Program-made: the position numbers and the translations under genes | The notes under the pieces: model-generated | Seen by the model: the letters and a program-made list of their open reading frames with translations, nothing else | Told to the model about the DNA's origin: nothing | Database searches by the model: none | From: SIG78 sp036677805 | Lineage (GTDB): Bacteria > Verrucomicrobiota > Lentisphaeria > Victivallales > Victivallaceae | Assembly (NCBI GenBank): GCA_036677805.1 | Contig: JAVBVS010000029.1 | Coordinates: 1-64,000 of the forward strand | Direction of reading: 5' to 3' | Length of the DNA stretch: 64,000 bases | Part shown: one piece after another, positions 43,197 to 50,956 of the stretch | Numbering within the stretch: position 1 is the first letter of the stretch | How the letters are laid out: every line of letters starts with the position of its first letter

Positions 43197-44663
43197 ATGA
43201 AAACTCTGCTCCAGGCCGGAACCGCCCGGCGCGACATCACGTTGCCTGATGCCGGAGAACGGTTCGGAGATCCGCTCTATGTCCGCACTCTGGTGCTGGA
43301 CGATGGCATTCAGCGCTTCGCCATCCTTGCCCTTGATGCCGTCGGCATCGGCTGGATCGGCGATATTCCGAACGATTTTCTCGCCCGGCTCCGCGCCCGG
43401 ATTGAGCAGGAGTGCTCCATCCCGGCTTCCCATGTGCTGGCCGCCGCGACCCACACCCACCCCTCCGGCGATCTCATCCATTGCCCGCCGGAAGTTCTGC
43501 TCGGCCGCTGCGTCGACAGCGTCACTGAAGCCATGAATCGGAAAGTCGCGGTAACCGTCGCTTCGGGCCAGGGCGACGAACCGCGTTTCACCATGAATCG
43601 CACCCTTCGCCTGGACGACGGCAGGCACTGGAGCGTACGCCATGCCAACCCCTGCCCGCCGGACGAAAAAGTACGGGCGCTGGGGCCGCTCGACACCGCC
43701 ATCGGCATCCTGAGGCTTGACCGTGCCGACGGCGGCGGCACGCTGGCGGTGCTGTTCCACTTCGCCTGCCATCCGTTATGGGCGGATGCCGGGAACCGGA
43801 TTTCGGCCAACTATCCGGGCGGAGCCATCCGGGTGCTTGAGGAGGCTCTGCCCGGCGCCACGGCCATTTTCCTTCAGGGCGCGGCGGGCGACGTGATCGA
43901 CCGCGGCTTCAAGAACTTTGAGATCGACCGGGCCGGATATATCGAAGCGATGGGCAACGGGCTTGGCCTGAGCACGCTCAAGGCGCTCCGGGAACTCCGC
44001 CCTGCTCCCTGCGCGGAACCGCTGGCATTCCGCAGCCGGACGGTGCGCCTGCCACGCCGCCTCGACATCCAATCCAAAATCGACGCGCTTGAGGTCGAAG
44101 CCCGGACGCTGCGCGCGCAGCTGCGCTCCTCGCCGCTTAATTTCCGAAGTTTCCTTCCGCTCTACTTGAAGTACCGGCTCAATGGAGATTTTCCGCTGGA
44201 CTACGCCTTCCAGTATCTTGCCGAAGAACGCCCCGGCGCGGGCGCGCTGCGGGAAATGGACGCGGTCAATCACGCCATTCTGGACAAGTATCTCGGCAAC
44301 ATCCGGGTCATGGAGCAGCTGACCCGGCTGGAGGACCGGCTTGAAACCTTCCGGTTCCATCAGAAGCTGAACGCCGACTCCGGACGCGACGACGTGGGAG
44401 CCGAAATCAATGAGCTCCGCATCGGCGATTTCGTGCTGGTCACCAGTCCCGCCGAAATGCTGACCCAAACCGCGCTCGACCTCAAAGCCGTATCGCCCTG
44501 GCGCAATACCTTCATGATGGCCTATTGCAACGGCTATATTCATTACGGCGCTCCGGCCGGGGACTATGAAGCCGACGGCTATGAAGTCACCGAGTGCATG
44601 CTCGCTCCCGGCTGGCAGCAGATTTACGAGTCCGCCGCCGCCGAACTGCTTCAGGAACTGTGA
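43197..44663 (+). CDS. Neutral/alkaline ceramidase-like hydrolase
   Basis: A 488-residue protein resembling the N-terminal catalytic domain of neutral ceramidases. AGTARRDITLPD opens it, then VLAAATHTHPSGDLIH (zinc-binding HTH motif), a later FHFACHPLW (His) and FLQGAAGDVID. The C-terminal part has FVLVTSPAEMLTQ and MAYCNGYIHYGAP. It has no signal peptide and lacks the usual C-terminal Ig-like domain. Many PVC bacteria carry several such genes; the true substrate may be a sugar or amide compound rather than ceramide. It is divergent from an AraC regulator and monocistronic. Confidence 0.75.
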   Translation: MKTLLQAGTARRDITLPDAGERFGDPLYVRTLVLDDGIQRFAILALDAVGIGWIGDIPNDFLARLRARIEQECSIPASHVLAAATHTHPSGDLIHCPPEVLLGRCVDSVTEAMNRKVAVTVASGQGDEPRFTMNRTLRLDDGRHWSVRHANPCPPDEKVRALGPLDTAIGILRLDRADGGGTLAVLFHFACHPLWADAGNRISANYPGGAIRVLEEALPGATAIFLQGAAGDVIDRGFKNFEIDRAGYIEAMGNGLGLSTLKALRELRPAPCAEPLAFRSRTVRLPRRLDIQSKIDALEVEARTLRAQLRSSPLNFRSFLPLYLKYRLNGDFPLDYAFQYLAEERPGAGALREMDAVNHAILDKYLGNIRVMEQLTRLEDRLETFRFHQKLNADSGRDDVGAEINELRIGDFVLVTSPAEMLTQTALDLKAVSPWRNTFMMAYCNGYIHYGAPAGDYEADGYEVTECMLAPGWQQIYESAAAELLQEL

Positions 44664-44668
44664 CCACG

Positions 44669-44707
44669 AGAGCGGAAAAACGGCCTCAACGGTCGTCTTT
44701 CCGCTCT
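44669..44707. terminator. Convergent-gene hairpin
   Basis: AGAGCGGAAA (44669-44678) and TTTCCGCTCT (44698-44707) form a perfect 10-base stem between the ceramidase-like gene and the convergent unknown gene; it overlaps the last codons of the latter. There is no long T-run, so termination efficiency is uncertain. Confidence 0.4.
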
Positions 44708-45540
44708 GTTTCCGGCGCTTTGCCCGACGGCGCGGACCGGAATTTCCGTCCCAGCCGCCACGACCACCGCGCCAGCGGATAGAGCAGGATCAGCCACAGC
44801 AGCAGCAGTCCCCAGCGAAACGGCGCCAGCATGGTGCCGAGCACTTCGACGAAACGCTCGGGATGCTTTTCAGCCAATGTTTCCACTCCGCTTTCGATGC
44901 CGTCGCTGATCTTGTAGGCGGCGACGATCGCCGCCGCCGAAAGTCCGGTCGCCATGATCCGGGACCAGTTGAACGCCTCCAGAAAACGGGCGGGATAGCG
45001 CGAGGCGCGGTACTTTTCCAGCAACAGCGCCCGGGTCGCGGGCGAATCGGCTTTGGCGGCATAGCCCAGCAGCCGGGAAGCATCGTCGGCCGACGCCCGC
45101 GCCAGTGGCGCGACCATGTCATCGCCGAGCTCCGCCGCCACCCGGGCGGCCAGTCCCGGCGCTTTGGCTTCCAGCACCAGCACCTCCGGGCCGACGCGCC
45201 GGACCAGCGGCAGCAGCTGGTCGCCATGCAAAGCCAGACTCCGGGCCGCTTCCGGATTGCGCAGCGCCAGACGCCAGAATTCATCGCCGTGCCGGGCCCC
45301 CTGCTCAAGCATTTCCAATCCGCCGCGGCCGACCAGCCGGACGACATCGTCGCCGTATTGGCGGGCGGCGGTCCGGGCGGCGGTTTCGGCGGCGGTACGC
45401 GCCGCAGGCGAAAGCGTCCGGCCGGAAATCTTCGCCCCCAGCTCCACCGCCTCCGTCACCGCTCTGGCGGGAATGGCCTGAGCCACGCCGGGCAGGAGCC
45501 AGACCGCCGCCAGAATCAAACTCAAACATCGAAATTTCAT
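44686..45540 (-). CDS. Unknown exported membrane protein with GD-repeat segment
   Basis: A 284-residue protein with a signal peptide (MKFRCLSLILAAVWLLPGVA, then QAIP). An Ala-rich helical region carries degenerate repeats of the form YGDDVVRLVGR, HGDEFWRLALR, HGDQLLPLVRR and LGDDMVAPLAR (about residues 60-150). A first hydrophobic helix is near 195 (ATGLSAAAIVAAYKI) and a second near 245 (WGLLLLWLILLYPLA), and the tail is basic. Comparable HGD-type repeats occur in uncharacterised proteins of planctomycete-like bacteria. The start overlaps the stop of the upstream gene (ATGA), so the two are coupled. No function can be assigned. Confidence 0.6.
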   Translation of the reverse strand: MKFRCLSLILAAVWLLPGVAQAIPARAVTEAVELGAKISGRTLSPAARTAAETAARTAARQYGDDVVRLVGRGGLEMLEQGARHGDEFWRLALRNPEAARSLALHGDQLLPLVRRVGPEVLVLEAKAPGLAARVAAELGDDMVAPLARASADDASRLLGYAAKADSPATRALLLEKYRASRYPARFLEAFNWSRIMATGLSAAAIVAAYKISDGIESGVETLAEKHPERFVEVLGTMLAPFRWGLLLLWLILLYPLARWSWRLGRKFRSAPSGKAPETERKDDR

Positions 45541-46604
45541 GGTTTTCCTCCCACCCGTGCCGCCAGCGACGTTTCCAATGCCGCCAAGGCCAGCTCCGAT
45601 TGCCGGGTCAATTGCCTGCCCTGTTCGAGTATTTCCCGTTTCATCCCCGTCTCGCAGGAATCGACCGCTTCCAGCAGTTTGCCATACAACTGTCCGGGCA
45701 GAACCTGCTGCGCCTGCACAATATCATAAGCCGTCCAGCTCAATCCGCCGACCGCGATGACCGCGCCGACGGCGTCGCCCGCGGGCAATGGACCGTCGGC
45801 CGCCGCCGCGATCGCCCCGGCGGAAAGCGTCCCCGAAATCCGCGCCACCGCCCTGGCGGCAACCCGCTCCACCACGCCCATGGTAGTCCGAACGAAAAGC
45901 GCTTCCAGCGTCGCCCCGAGCGCCGCGGACATCCGGCCCACGGCCAGATCGACCGCCGCCTGTTCGGCATGGAACATATCCTCGCCGAAAGCCCGCAGCG
46001 CCTCGTATTGCAGCTCCGGCGAGGGCTCGCGACTCAACCGGGCGGCAAGCCTGCTCCGGCACGCGAAATCGGCCTCACGAATGCGCCGGAGATGGTCGGC
46101 CAGCAATTCAACGGCCTTCTGCTGCGCCGCCACGCAGGGCGCGATCACCTCGGCATCGATTTCCGCCCGGATCGCTTCCGGCGCGGCGGCGGTGCCGCGC
46201 AGCCGGTCGGCGGCCAGCTTGTAACAGAGCCTGACGCCAACCCGGAATCCCGACAGATTGCGCACCGCCTGACCGGAGCCCCGGCGCGCCGTCTCGAAAT
46301 ACGGCGTCAGCGCTCGGTCCAATTCGCTGCCGAATTCCCGGTCGAGTCCGGCCAGCGTTAGGCGCTGGGCATTCAATTCGACGCGCAGCTCCGCCAGCAG
46401 CCTCGCCCGGCGCTCCGCCGTCAGGCGCGCGGTCACGCCGGGCAGAAAGGCCAGCGCCGTCGCCAGCCCAGCCGCCACCAATAATACGGCATAACCCATC
46501 CGCCGGGCAGCAGGTGCGCCAACCCGGCACTTCATCGGTTTCAGTTCGTCTGGCCGCTCCAGCTCCATGCCGGTCCCCGCTCTTTCCGCTGGCGATTCGT
46601 TCAT
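45537..46604 (-). CDS. Unknown membrane-anchored helical protein
   Basis: A 355-residue protein with a cytoplasmic N-terminus, one transmembrane helix (MGYAVLLVAAGLATALAF, about residue 37-54) and a long, mainly helical, charged region. A Gly/Ala-rich hydrophobic stretch is near 255-285 (AGAIAAAADGPLPAGDAVGA, then VIAVGGLSWTAYDI), which could insert in a membrane. It is coupled to the following gene by ATGA, and nothing else shares the unit. ATG 46604 is taken because the upstream frame runs into the intergenic region near tRNA-Leu. No family is recognised. Confidence 0.6.
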   Translation of the reverse strand: MNESPAERAGTGMELERPDELKPMKCRVGAPAARRMGYAVLLVAAGLATALAFLPGVTARLTAERRARLLAELRVELNAQRLTLAGLDREFGSELDRALTPYFETARRGSGQAVRNLSGFRVGVRLCYKLAADRLRGTAAAPEAIRAEIDAEVIAPCVAAQQKAVELLADHLRRIREADFACRSRLAARLSREPSPELQYEALRAFGEDMFHAEQAAVDLAVGRMSAALGATLEALFVRTTMGVVERVAARAVARISGTLSAGAIAAAADGPLPAGDAVGAVIAVGGLSWTAYDIVQAQQVLPGQLYGKLLEAVDSCETGMKREILEQGRQLTRQSELALAALETSLAARVGGKP

Positions 46605-46781
46605 GGCTACAATATAGTGCCGCACGACGAAAAAACGAGCCGGATTATCCGACATCGGCGGATTTTTTTGCCGCGCACAAGATGATTCCGGCATTGCATG
46701 AAACATTCATGAGAAATGCCTGTGCAATGCACGGCGAACACAGAAACCACAGCCATAAAACGCGATAGATTCAGGATAAAA

Positions 46782-46866
46782 TGGTGCGCGAGGCGGGACT
46801 TGAACCCGCAAGGATTGCTCCACCGGAACCTAAATCCGGCGCGTATGCCAATTTCGCCACTCGCGC
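46782..46866 (-). tRNA. tRNA-Leu (anticodon UAG)
   Basis: On the minus strand the acceptor stem GCGCGAG pairs with CTCGCGC, followed by A and an encoded CCA. The anticodon stem CCGGA/TCCGG closes loop TTTAGGT, giving anticodon UAG for CUN codons. It has a long variable arm and a canonical T-loop GGTTCAAGTCC. It lies between the unknown membrane operon and the MFS transporter. Confidence 0.95.
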
Positions 46867-46947
46867 AAAGTGTCGGAAGCGTAGTATACACCCGCAAAGA
46901 TTAAATTTCAACTTTTCCGAACAACTTCCGCTCCGGCGCGGCGGAAA

Positions 46948-48240
46948 TCAGCGCACCTTGCCGTAGACGTTCCGGCCATGGGTTTCCGGAACCAACAGGC
47001 TTGCCGCCAGCGAACTCGCCGCCACCACGAAGGCCAGCACGAACACCGCCGAATAGGAAGACGCCGGATAGATCACCGAGGTTTCGGTCTCGATGTTGCC
47101 GGTGGAGAAAACATCCATCAGCATCCCCGCCAGATTGCCGCAGACCGCCACCGCCACATAGGCCGCGAAATTCAGCGCGCAAACCGCCGCGCCGGTCGAT
47201 TCCTTCGGATTCAGCTCCCGGATCAGCGAATTGGTGATCGGCGAGAAGCCCGACGATATCGCAAACAGCAGCATCACCATGATGAAATATCCGCTGCCGC
47301 TGCCCCAACGCATCCCGAGCAGTCCCAGCACCGCGCCGACCAGGCTGATCAGCATCATCGCCAGAAAGAACGGACGGCGGCGGTTGCCGCCCCAGCCGGT
47401 CAACGTCCCGGAGAGCATGTTCACCAGCGCCGACACCACCACCATCAGCGACAGACAGCCGCTGGCCAGGGTCGGCGAGGCGTGGCAATAGTCTTCCAGA
47501 AATTTCTTGCCCACCACCGTGAGCATCATGTAGTAGACCCCGAAACTGCTGCCCGCCGAAAGCAGCATGAACAAACTGGCGCGGCTCCGGATGGTCACCA
47601 GCAACGGCGACAGCGACAGCCGCCCCGGTACAATGCGCGGTTTTTTGAGGCCCCGGAAGAAATTCAGATAGCCCGCATAACACAACACCGTCAGCCCCCC
47701 GGCAATCATAAACCCCCAGCGCCAGCCGATCCAGCCGACCACCTTGCTCAACGGCAGCGCCCCGACAATGCCCCCGGAGTAGCCCAGAAAAATCACCAGC
47801 CCCAGCACCGAAGCAAAACGGTCCGGAAAGAGCCGGTCGACCTCTTTGACCAGCGACAGGTAAACCGTCCCCGCCCCCATTCCGACCAGCATCCGGCTCA
47901 GGTAAAGCATGTTCATGCTGTTGCTCATCGGAAAAAGGATCGAGCCGACGCAGAAAAGGCCGCAGCCCACCGCGATCGTCCGCGCGCCGCCGTATTTGTC
48001 GACCAGCACCCCCACCAGCAATTGCACAAAGGCGTAGACGTACATGAAAATCGCCCCGATGGCGGCCACCGCCGCCGCCGAGGAGCGGAAATCCATCTGC
48101 AGTTCGTTGAAAATCGTCCCCGGAATCGAAGAACGCTGAAAGTTGGCGAAAAAATAGAGCGCAATCCCCATCGCCAGCAGCCAGAGACTCCGCTGCCGCA
48201 CCGCCTGACTGTACCTTACCGTCATACTCACTTGAACCAT
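46948..48240 (-). CDS. Major facilitator superfamily transporter
   Basis: A 430-residue, 12-helix transporter. Loop 2-3 carries the MFS motif as GVLVDKYGGARTIAVG, and helix 4 has LYLSRMLVGMGAGTVYLSLV. The second half repeats the pattern (GTLTGWGGNRRRPFFLAMM). It is not assignable to a substrate; the overall look is of anion or organic-acid type carriers. The ORF begins at 48240, but ATG 48225, two bases past the thioesterase stop, is an equally good start. It is the last gene of the run that begins at rmuC. Confidence 0.82.
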   Translation of the reverse strand: MVQVSMTVRYSQAVRQRSLWLLAMGIALYFFANFQRSSIPGTIFNELQMDFRSSAAAVAAIGAIFMYVYAFVQLLVGVLVDKYGGARTIAVGCGLFCVGSILFPMSNSMNMLYLSRMLVGMGAGTVYLSLVKEVDRLFPDRFASVLGLVIFLGYSGGIVGALPLSKVVGWIGWRWGFMIAGGLTVLCYAGYLNFFRGLKKPRIVPGRLSLSPLLVTIRSRASLFMLLSAGSSFGVYYMMLTVVGKKFLEDYCHASPTLASGCLSLMVVVSALVNMLSGTLTGWGGNRRRPFFLAMMLISLVGAVLGLLGMRWGSGSGYFIMVMLLFAISSGFSPITNSLIRELNPKESTGAAVCALNFAAYVAVAVCGNLAGMLMDVFSTGNIETETSVIYPASSYSAVFVLAFVVAASSLAASLLVPETHGRNVYGKVR

Positions 48241-48989
48241 CCCCGCGCGGCAAACACCGCCTTACCGTCCCGGCTGCCGCCGAATTCAAACTCCGTCCCG
48301 GTCAAGGCCCCGGTCAGGGCCAACTCCTCGCCCGCCAGCGCGCCCTGAAGGAAATTCAGCTGAATTTCCTTCAACTCCCCGGCGGTCTTCCGGCTCCGCG
48401 CCAGAAAATCATGCACCAGCGCCGCATACTCGGCATTGTTCCAATGGCCGTTCACGTCGATGCCGGACTCCGGCACGATGTGACGCCACCGGATTTCACC
48501 CGCCGGAGGAGCGAATTTTTCCAGCTCCGGAAAAAAGCGCCGCCGGGCGCTGTTGTCGGGCAAATCCACCGCCAGCGCCGCCGGCAACTCCAGCGGACGC
48601 AGCCGCTCCAGCTCCACCAGAATCCACCAGCTCGAGCCGACCGCCCACTCGCGTCCATCCCCATCGCGGAAGATGAACTCCCGGAGCGCGAAAAGACGGC
48701 GATGGAATCCGACGGGATAGGTTTCGACCGCAATCGTGCTGCCCAGCTTCGGCAGCGGCCGGAGGAAAGAAAATCGAATCCGCGACAGCATCCAGCCCTG
48801 ACGCCGTTCGGCGAGGTAGGCCATCCCCACCCCAAGGTCGGCGGCATGGTTGGCCGCCGCCTCCTGGGCGTGATCGAAGATCGTCCGCAATTTGATTGTC
48901 CCGGTGCGATCGACTTCGCTGTGACGCAGCCGGAACGATTGTATCCGGCAACCCGGCGGAACCCCCTCCGCCGGCGGCGCGATGTTCAT
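48228..48989 (-). CDS. Acyl-ACP thioesterase (FatA-like)
   Basis: A 253-residue double hot-dog fold thioesterase releasing fatty acids from ACP. The first hot-dog has RHSEVDRTGTIKLRTIFDHA and QGWMLSRIRFSFLRPLP; the second has IDVNGHWNNAEYAALVHDFL with the Asn-His-Asn catalytic layout of FatA/FatB relatives. ATG 48989 overlaps the pyrB stop (ATGA). Its position between pyrB and an MFS carrier is functionally unexplained. Confidence 0.85.
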   Translation of the reverse strand: MNIAPPAEGVPPGCRIQSFRLRHSEVDRTGTIKLRTIFDHAQEAAANHAADLGVGMAYLAERRQGWMLSRIRFSFLRPLPKLGSTIAVETYPVGFHRRLFALREFIFRDGDGREWAVGSSWWILVELERLRPLELPAALAVDLPDNSARRRFFPELEKFAPPAGEIRWRHIVPESGIDVNGHWNNAEYAALVHDFLARSRKTAGELKEIQLNFLQGALAGEELALTGALTGTEFEFGGSRDGKAVFAARGWFK

Positions 48990-49918
48990 TTTTTCAGACA
49001 CCCCGCCACCAGGAACAATACCGCCATGCGGATTGCCAGCCCGTTGGTCACCTGTTCCAGAATCACCGACTGTTCGCCGTCGGCCAGCTCGGAACTCAAC
49101 TCCACATCGCGGTTGATCGGTCCCGGATGCATGATCAGGGCATCCTTCTTGAGATAGCGCGCGGTCGCGCTGTTGAGTCCGAAGAACCGGGCGTATTCCC
49201 CGGTGCTCGGGAAGAACCCGCTTTCCTGGCGCTCGCGCTGGATGCGCAGCAGATTGACCACATCAGCATCGGCGATCGCCTCTTCGAGATTGTGGCAGAC
49301 CCTGACGCCGACCAGTTCGAATTCCTTCGGCGCCAGCGTCGAGGGACCGGCCAAGGTTACTTCCGCCCCCAGTTTCAAAAGCCCCCAGAGATTGCTGCGC
49401 GCAACGCGGCTGTGCAGAATGTCACCGACGATCGCCACTTTGAGCCCCTTGATCCGGCCCTTCTTGGCGCGAATGGTAAAGAGATCGAGCAGCGCCTGCG
49501 TCGGATGACTGTGGGCGCCGTCGCCGGCGTTGATGACCCCGGCCTCCACCCGCGATGCGATGAAGTTGGCCGCGCCGGGCACCGAGTGGCGCATCACCAG
49601 CAGATCGACATTCAGCGCTTCGATGTTGCGCACCGTATCCAGCAGCGATTCGCCCTTGGTCAGGCTGCTCGTGCTCGCACTCACATTCACGATATCGGCG
49701 CTCAGCCGCTGCTCGGCCAGCTCGAATGAAACCCGGGTCCGGGTGCTCGGCTCGACAAAGAAATTGACCACCGTCTTGCCGCGCAGCGCCGGAACTTTCT
49801 TGACGTTCCGCGCCGAAACTTTTTTGAATTCCTCGGCGGTGTCAAGAATGAATTCGATTTCTTCCGGGCGCAGATCGTACAGACTCAACAGGTCCTTCCG
49901 ATTCCATTGCATTTCCAT
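48986..49918 (-). CDS. pyrB: Aspartate carbamoyltransferase catalytic chain
   Basis: A 310-residue enzyme making carbamoyl-aspartate, the committed step of pyrimidine synthesis. FFVEPSTRTRVSFELA is the carbamoyl-phosphate site, then TKGESLLDT with the mobile-loop Lys. DGAHSHPTQALLDL and VAIVGDILHSRVARSN bind substrate, and LLRIQRERQ and MHPGPINRD complete the family set. It is 16 bases after pyrR, the usual PyrR-type operon order. No pyrI regulatory subunit follows. Confidence 0.95.
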   Translation of the reverse strand: MEMQWNRKDLLSLYDLRPEEIEFILDTAEEFKKVSARNVKKVPALRGKTVVNFFVEPSTRTRVSFELAEQRLSADIVNVSASTSSLTKGESLLDTVRNIEALNVDLLVMRHSVPGAANFIASRVEAGVINAGDGAHSHPTQALLDLFTIRAKKGRIKGLKVAIVGDILHSRVARSNLWGLLKLGAEVTLAGPSTLAPKEFELVGVRVCHNLEEAIADADVVNLLRIQRERQESGFFPSTGEYARFFGLNSATARYLKKDALIMHPGPINRDVELSSELADGEQSVILEQVTNGLAIRMAVLFLVAGCLKK

Positions 49919-49934
49919 AATTTTCGTCCCATCC

Positions 49935-50513
49935 CTACCTGTTACCGGATTGCGCGCCCGTGCCGGAACGCCATCCGACTTCGAAAATGCCGTCGGCTCC
50001 GTCCTCTTCGACAAACTCCACCAGAATCTTGCGGTTCGCCGGCACCCCGAGCGCGAATCCGACATAGTCCGCCCGGATGGGGTACTCCACACCGCCGCGG
50101 TCCACCAGCACCGCCAGCCGGATCAGCGCCGGTCTTCCGTAATCGGTCACGGCATCCAGCGCCGCCCGGATCGTGCGCCCGGTCGACAGCACATCGTCAA
50201 CCAGAATCAGATGCGCCTTGTCGACATCGAATGGAATATCGGTTTCGCGCAGCAGCGGCAGCGCCGTCCGCAACCCGAAGTCGTCGCGATACATGGAAAT
50301 ATCAAGCATCCCGACCGCCAGCTCCACGCCGGACCGCCGGGCAATCGCCGCCGCCAGCCGCCGCGCCAGCGGCACACCCTCTTTGTAAATGCCCAGCAGC
50401 GCCACCCCGGACAACTCGCCGGACGCGCCGAACTCCCGGATGATCGCAGCGGCCATTTCATCGACCGCCGCCTGCATTTCCGCCGCATTGCGAAGCAATT
50501 TCCGCGTTCCCAT
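49935..50513 (-). CDS. pyrR: PyrR bifunctional regulator/uracil phosphoribosyltransferase
   Basis: A 192-residue PRTase-fold protein. LILVDDVLSTGRTIRAALDA is the PRPP loop, GIYKEGVPLARRLA the PPi loop, and DISMYRDDF the PyrR-typical segment. In other bacteria PyrR binds pyr mRNA in response to UMP and causes attenuation. GGAGGAGTC precedes ATG 50513. A hairpin-forming leader lies upstream, but the canonical PyrR loop sequence was not seen there. Confidence 0.9.
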   Translation of the reverse strand: MGTRKLLRNAAEMQAAVDEMAAAIIREFGASGELSGVALLGIYKEGVPLARRLAAAIARRSGVELAVGMLDISMYRDDFGLRTALPLLRETDIPFDVDKAHLILVDDVLSTGRTIRAALDAVTDYGRPALIRLAVLVDRGGVEYPIRADYVGFALGVPANRKILVEFVEEDGADGIFEVGWRSGTGAQSGNR

Positions 50514-50533
50514 GACTCCTCCGCATGTTCCGG

Positions 50534-50590
50534 TCAGTGCACTGATTTTGACATTCTGGAAAAATACTGCCGGAAGCACTGTTTTTCCAG
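50534..50590 (-). promoter_or_regulatory. Palindrome and hairpin upstream of pyrR
   Basis: Between the small membrane gene and pyrR lie a perfect palindrome TCAGTGCACTGA (50534-50545) and a hairpin with 9-base arms CTGGAAAAA (50582-50590, minus sense) and TTTTTCCAG (50556-50564). The hairpin ends in a T-run and could be a pyr regulatory element, but it shows no standard PyrR-binding loop. Confidence 0.4.
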
Positions 50591-50605
50591 TCGGCAAACG
50601 GTTTT

Positions 50606-50956
50606 TTATTTGTTTTTGTCCTCCGGCGGCGCTCCGCCCGAAGGCAACGGCAGCAACTGACCGAGAATCATCAAAATCCCCAGCGTCACCACCAGCATCG
50701 GAATTTCCCACTCCACCGCCAGACGGCCGGTCTGGCGCAGCACCGACGCCACCGCCGCCAGCAGCAGAAACACCCCGGCCACCACGCTGCTCCGGGTCCA
50801 GCGGCTCAGGGTCAGAATCGCCAGCCCGGAAAGCCCCAGAAATCCGGTCCAGAGCCAGTCCACCCCCGGTACGATTTCGGCCTGATTCAACAGCCATCCC
50901 ACTCCGAGCAGCAAAACCAGCACGGGCACGATAAAGCGGCGGCGTTTATTCGTCAT
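50606..50956 (-). CDS. Small membrane protein (LiaI/LiaF-like transmembrane region)
   Basis: A 116-residue protein with four hydrophobic segments (FIVPVLVLLLGVGWLLNQ, WLWTGFLGLSGLAILTL, SSVVAGVFLLLAAVASVL and PMLVVTLGILMILGQLL) and short basic or polar ends. The GVGWLLNQAEIVPG pattern resembles the transmembrane region of LiaI/LiaF-like proteins. Function is unknown. ATG 50956 overlaps the rmuC end by 11 bases, so it is likely cotranslated with it. Confidence 0.6.
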   Translation of the reverse strand: MTNKRRRFIVPVLVLLLGVGWLLNQAEIVPGVDWLWTGFLGLSGLAILTLSRWTRSSVVAGVFLLLAAVASVLRQTGRLAVEWEIPMLVVTLGILMILGQLLPLPSGGAPPEDKNK

